Source: Plantago ovata
Lineage: Eukaryota > Streptophyta > Magnoliopsida > Lamiales > Plantaginaceae
DNA: 64,000 bases
Assembly (NCBI GenBank): GCA_028274465.1
Contig: CM051456.1
Location: 112,955,397-113,019,396, forward strand
Reading direction: 5' to 3'
Of this stretch, positions 60,687-64,000 are shown in pieces. Each line of letters begins with the position of its first letter. The stretch's first letter is position 1. The notes under the pieces were generated by a model. It was not told the DNA's origin. It searched no databases and worked only from the letters and a program-made list of their open reading frames with translations. The position numbers and the translations under genes were made by a program.

Positions 60687-61458
60687 CTTAGCTTGGCTTT
60701 ATACGAGTATGGTTGACAATCATACTTGTGAAGTACAAATGTGGCTGCTTACTGCTGAATCATATTTTTGCAATAACATAAAAGATCGACTCTTGTTACT
60801 TGTTAGTTGTGATAAAAAAGTGTTCCTGTTGAATTCTTGACCACAAAAAAAAAGCGACCTATTCAATATCATAAGCATTGGAAAGGACAAAAAGATAGGT
60901 GCTATCAAATCTGCATATTAAGTTTTTCGGTGCACATCAGTTGTTCATGCATCGAATTGGTTAACGAGCTATGATCTTGAACTATATGACGTATTAACTG
61001 AAAAAATGTCCTGGGGATTGTTAAGCAGCCATTTGATACCTTCTCTAAGCTGCTCGGTGAAATATCTGTTTCAAATAGCAGTTGAGCTAGTTGCATCTTC
61101 TTCTTTCATAACAAAAATAAATAAATGTAGCTGTACAGTAATTGGAGGATTTTGGGAACTTTTTCGACAGGGGAAATGGCATCCATTGCATACGCTTGCT
61201 GCCACAGGAGAATTCTACCTAGTGAATTCATTGCTAAAGCACAACATTGATATTAATGCTCCTGATAAGGTAAATTGGTCCACAAAAACAATTTGTATAA
61301 TTTTCGCAGTACATTTTTTGCCAAGCACTGGTGGCATTTGCACAGCTGATTTCACAGGTGTAAATTTGAATTTCACCTTCTGCTATTGTGATTATTTCGA
61401 CAGGACGGATTGACTGCAGTTCATAGAGCAATACTTGGCAAAAAGCAGGCTATATTTA
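60687..61458 (+). pseudogene. Partial duplication of AKRP (exons 3 and part of 4)
   Basis: This block repeats 58643 to about 59360 of AKRP: the end of exon 2's downstream intron, a whole exon 3 (61171-61269) and the first 55 bases of exon 4 (61404-61458). Splice sites are kept. Compared with AKRP, five base changes in exon 3 and one in exon 4 leave only one amino-acid change (Val to Ile). A 45-base segment at about 60728 is absent from the parent, and AT-rich changes affect the intron. It is cut off abruptly and abuts a LINE fragment. It cannot encode AKRP. Confidence 0.88.
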
Positions 61459-61479
61459 TATACATGGAATTAGGATTAA

Positions 61480-63225
61480 TTAATATAGAAACAAGACTTG
61501 ATATATAATGGAATTAGGAAACTGTATAATTCTCCATTATTTCCCAGCATAGCTTGATTAAAAGCCCTCTGATTTTGAAATCCCATCCCTCCATCTCTCT
61601 TAGAATCATTTAGTTTGTCCCACTTAGTCTAGTGAATCTTTCTGTCATTCTCATTTCTCCACTAGAAACTAGCAATAATTAGAATCAATCTCTTGCAACA
61701 AAGAATCAGGTAGTTTAAAACAGCTCATAATATACGTAGATATTGCTTTAATAAGTACCTCTTTCCCTGCTTTTGACAGCGACCGATTACCAAAACTCTG
61801 GACTTTGCTCCACACTCTCTCCCTGAGCTAGTGAAAGACCTCTTTCTTCGACCTTCCCATTACAGTAGGGAGGCCAAGGTACTTGTCGTGCTTCTCAACT
61901 ACACGAATAGGAAGACAAGCTCTGACCTCTTCAATCCTCTCAGCAGTAGTGTTTCGGCTAAGAACCACCATCGACTTCTCCAAATTAATCTGCTGTCCCG
62001 AAGCCAAACTATACCTGAATAAAATATCAATTATCTCCTCTGCCACTCTAGAATTAGCTTGACAAAAGAGTAGAGTGTCATCAGCAAACAGGAGATGAGA
62101 AATCCGTGGAGCCCCTGGTGCAATAGTTACCCCAGATACCACATTCCTCACTTCTGCATCTCTAATCAAGGTACGAACAAGAATAAATAAGGAGAGTGGG
62201 GGTCACCCTGTCTAATGCCCCGTTCAGGAGTAAAAGGAGGTAATTCAACACCATTAAACCGCAGAGAATAAGAGACCGTTTGCACTGTGAGCATAATAAG
62301 ATCAATAATCGTATCAGCAAAACTCAAAACCTCCAACACTCGCAAAAAAGGTCACTCGACTCTATCATAAGCTTTACTCATATCGAGCTTCAACGCCATA
62401 TACATATCCCGCCCCCTAGTCTTTCTTTTCAAATAATGATTAATCTCATAAGCTACCAACACATTATCAATTATAAGCCTTCCTAGCACAAAAGCTGACT
62501 GAGAATCACAAATTATACTTAGACATATGAGGCTTCAAACGATTACTAATAGCCTTGGAAACAATCTTAAACATCACATTACTTAAACTAATAGGGCGGA
62601 ACTGTGAAATCTGATCAGGATTCTTGCATTTATGAATTACTACCACATGTGTATAATTCAACTTTGGATCAAGAATTCTGTCATTCAGTAGTACAGCTAA
62701 AGCACAATAAATAACATTCTCACCTACAATAGGACATAACTTGTGGTAGAAAAACATTGGATACCCATAAGGACCTGGAGATTTCAAAGGATACATGTCA
62801 AACAATGCTGTTTTCACCTCATCAGATGAAAAATGGTAAACATAGCTGAAAACTGGTAAACATAGCTCCTGATTCAACTCATCTCCAACTTTAGCCCGCA
62901 CCAGCTGAGAAACAAAGTTAATATCCCTTTCTGTTGGACTGCTAGAACGAAATATAGACTTGAAATAATCAGTAGCAATATTACCCATAACTACAAGATC
63001 ATCACAGAGTTGACCTTGAGGATTCTGCAAATGTATAATCTCATTAACACTCTGACGCCTAGAATCTTAGGAATGAAAATACCTTGTATTACGGTCTCCT
63101 TCAGCTAGCCATTACGTTTTGGACCTCTGCTTCCACAACAATTCTTCCCGATCAAGCTATCCCTCCAGCTGCACCTTCAAATCTTTAATTCTCTTGCTAT
63201 TCAGCGTTTTGTTTTCATTTGGATC
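61480..63225 (-). mobile_element. LINE fragment with reverse transcriptase, truncated at both ends
   Basis: Read on the minus strand: WLAEGDRNTRYFHS (about 63110), ATDYFKSIFRSS, KSPGPYGYPMFFY, QFRPISLSNVMFKIVSK (63030-62506), [10 protein letters not shown] (about 62380), then HLLFADDTLLFC with the catalytic FADD (62169-61828), KYLGLPTVMGRSKK and GGMGFQNQRAFNQAML (about 61570). These are the RT blocks of a plant L1-type LINE in correct order but in several frames with stops. It lacks the endonuclease, the zinc-finger/RNase H end and a poly(A) tail, so it was cut by later rearrangement. Confidence 0.9.
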
Positions 63226-63629
63226 AGTTTAAAAATTTTTAAAACGAAAATAACCTATAAAAAAATACGGTAAATAAGTGTCTTTGTTGTGGAAAAGTCC
63301 AAAAAGAGGACAACTTGGGTATTTCATTTTGCTTTGGATACTTAGCAATTTGTGAAAGCTTACTTGATAAGTAAGGAGCCTAATAATAATACAAATAACG
63401 GCTCTATTCCCCAAGTTAATTCCCATTATTCCATTAATTTTATGAGCCGTTAGATCAAAAGTCGGTGTCCCTTCAGATCTCGCCACGTCACTCCCTATTT
63501 TTAGCTGATAATAATAATAATACACTACCTTACTTTCCCTTTCATCCTCCATAGTCGACCGTTGCACAGCACTAATCACGCTCTTCTTCTTCTTCCCCTA
63601 TAGATAGAGAGAGAAAAAAGGAAGCCAAA
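63226..63629 (+). promoter_or_regulatory. Upstream region and leader of the IST1-like gene
   Basis: Non-coding. A CTTCTTCTTCTTCC-type pyrimidine leader and TAGATAGAGAGAGAAAAAAG precede the ATG. No clear TATA box. Confidence 0.35.
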
Positions 63630-63854
63630 ATGGGTGTCGAAAGCACCGCCAGCAAGCAGTGGAAGAAGGCAATGAAGATGGGTTTGCTGCTTTTCCGTTC
63701 TGGTTTCAATTCTTCCAAATGTAAAACAATGGCCAAAATGGCTGTTGCTAGAATTAAGCTCCTCAGGAACAAGAGAGATGCTGTTATCAAGCAGATGCGC
63801 CGTGATATCGCTTTGCTCCTTGATTCTGGCCAAGATGCCACTGCTCGTATTCGG
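63630..63854 (+). CDS. IST1-like protein (Vps4-regulating ESCRT factor), first exon
   Basis: The ATG at 63630 opens a 75-codon exon ending at a donor CGG|GTACTA (63855). It encodes MGVESTASKQWKKAMKMG, then GFNSSKCKTMAKMAVARIKL, LRNKRDAVIKQMRRDIALLL and DSGQDATARIR. The SKCKT.....ARIKLLRNKR block is the signature of the Ist1 domain. IST1 proteins bind ESCRT-III CHMP1-type subunits and the Vps4/SKD1 ATPase and control multivesicular-body sorting. Plants have a family of these (ISTL). The rest of the gene lies beyond the window, so the member cannot be named. Confidence 0.92.
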
Positions 63855-64000
63855 GTACTAGTACCTCTTTTCTTGATTAATGCAATCCTCTTAGTGAATT
63901 GTTGTTATTCTGTCTATGTTATCTTGGTACCAAATTCATTAATTAATTTAATTTCAGTCAGTTTAGTTCTGTTCAGTTCTATTCAGACTAAATTTTATGC

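Noticed and set aside
62280-62486. Plus-strand frame inside the LINE
   Set aside because: Antisense to recognisable reverse-transcriptase sequence ([10 protein letters not shown]).

Overview
This is nuclear DNA from a flowering plant, almost certainly a eudicot. The genes have many short exons with GT-AG introns (one GC-AG), the DNA between them is AT-rich and full of small transposons, and every recognisable product is a plant protein. No operons, CRISPR arrays or organelle genes are present. I cannot name the species. Gene models are hand-spliced: exon phases were checked so that codons join, but no transcript data were available.

Layout. 0.3-6.9 kb (minus): 17 exons of a kinesin-like calmodulin-binding protein (KCBP/ZWICHEL) without its MyTH4 domain and with six one-base losses plus a stop codon, nearly all in the motor; it runs off the left edge. 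6.9-8.5 kb (minus): the C-terminal two thirds of a Yellow Stripe-Like metal-nicotianamine transporter, whose last exon runs straight into a KCBP exon, so the locus is chimeric. 9.6-12.9 kb: a divergent promoter region and an AT-hook protein that may be a plant Borealin. 13-18.4 kb: two paralogous EAR-motif proteins flanking a three-exon metallothionein. 18.7-21.7 kb: two related inverted-repeat transposons. 21.9-27.7 kb (plus): a 14-exon bacterial-type poly(A) polymerase/CCA-transferase family gene. 28.5 kb: a Harbinger-type MITE. 30.1-32.6 kb (plus): a complete B2-type cyclin with mitosis-specific promoter elements. 35.6-36.9 kb (plus): intronless plastid phosphoserine aminotransferase. 38.3-40.9 kb: a tRNA-derived SINE, a tandem repeat and a LINE remnant. 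41.2 kb (plus): a small secreted PMEI-like protein. 42-51 kb: repeat-rich DNA with a second LINE remnant, a CCGA-rich tract and two or three inverted-repeat elements. 51.6-55.3 kb (minus): the SR45a-type splicing factor. 57.1-60.3 kb (plus): the plastid ankyrin protein AKRP, followed by a partial copy of two of its exons and a LINE fragment. 63.6 kb to the end (plus): first exon of an IST1-like gene.

The intact genes are unrelated housekeeping functions: cell cycle (cyclin B2, possibly the Borealin-like gene), plastid serine synthesis and plastid development (PSAT, AKRP), RNA processing (SR45a, the poly(A) polymerase-like enzyme), metal handling (metallothionein, YSL remnant) and endosomal sorting (IST1-like). 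The most unusual part is the left end, where a YSL and a KCBP gene have been joined and are decaying.
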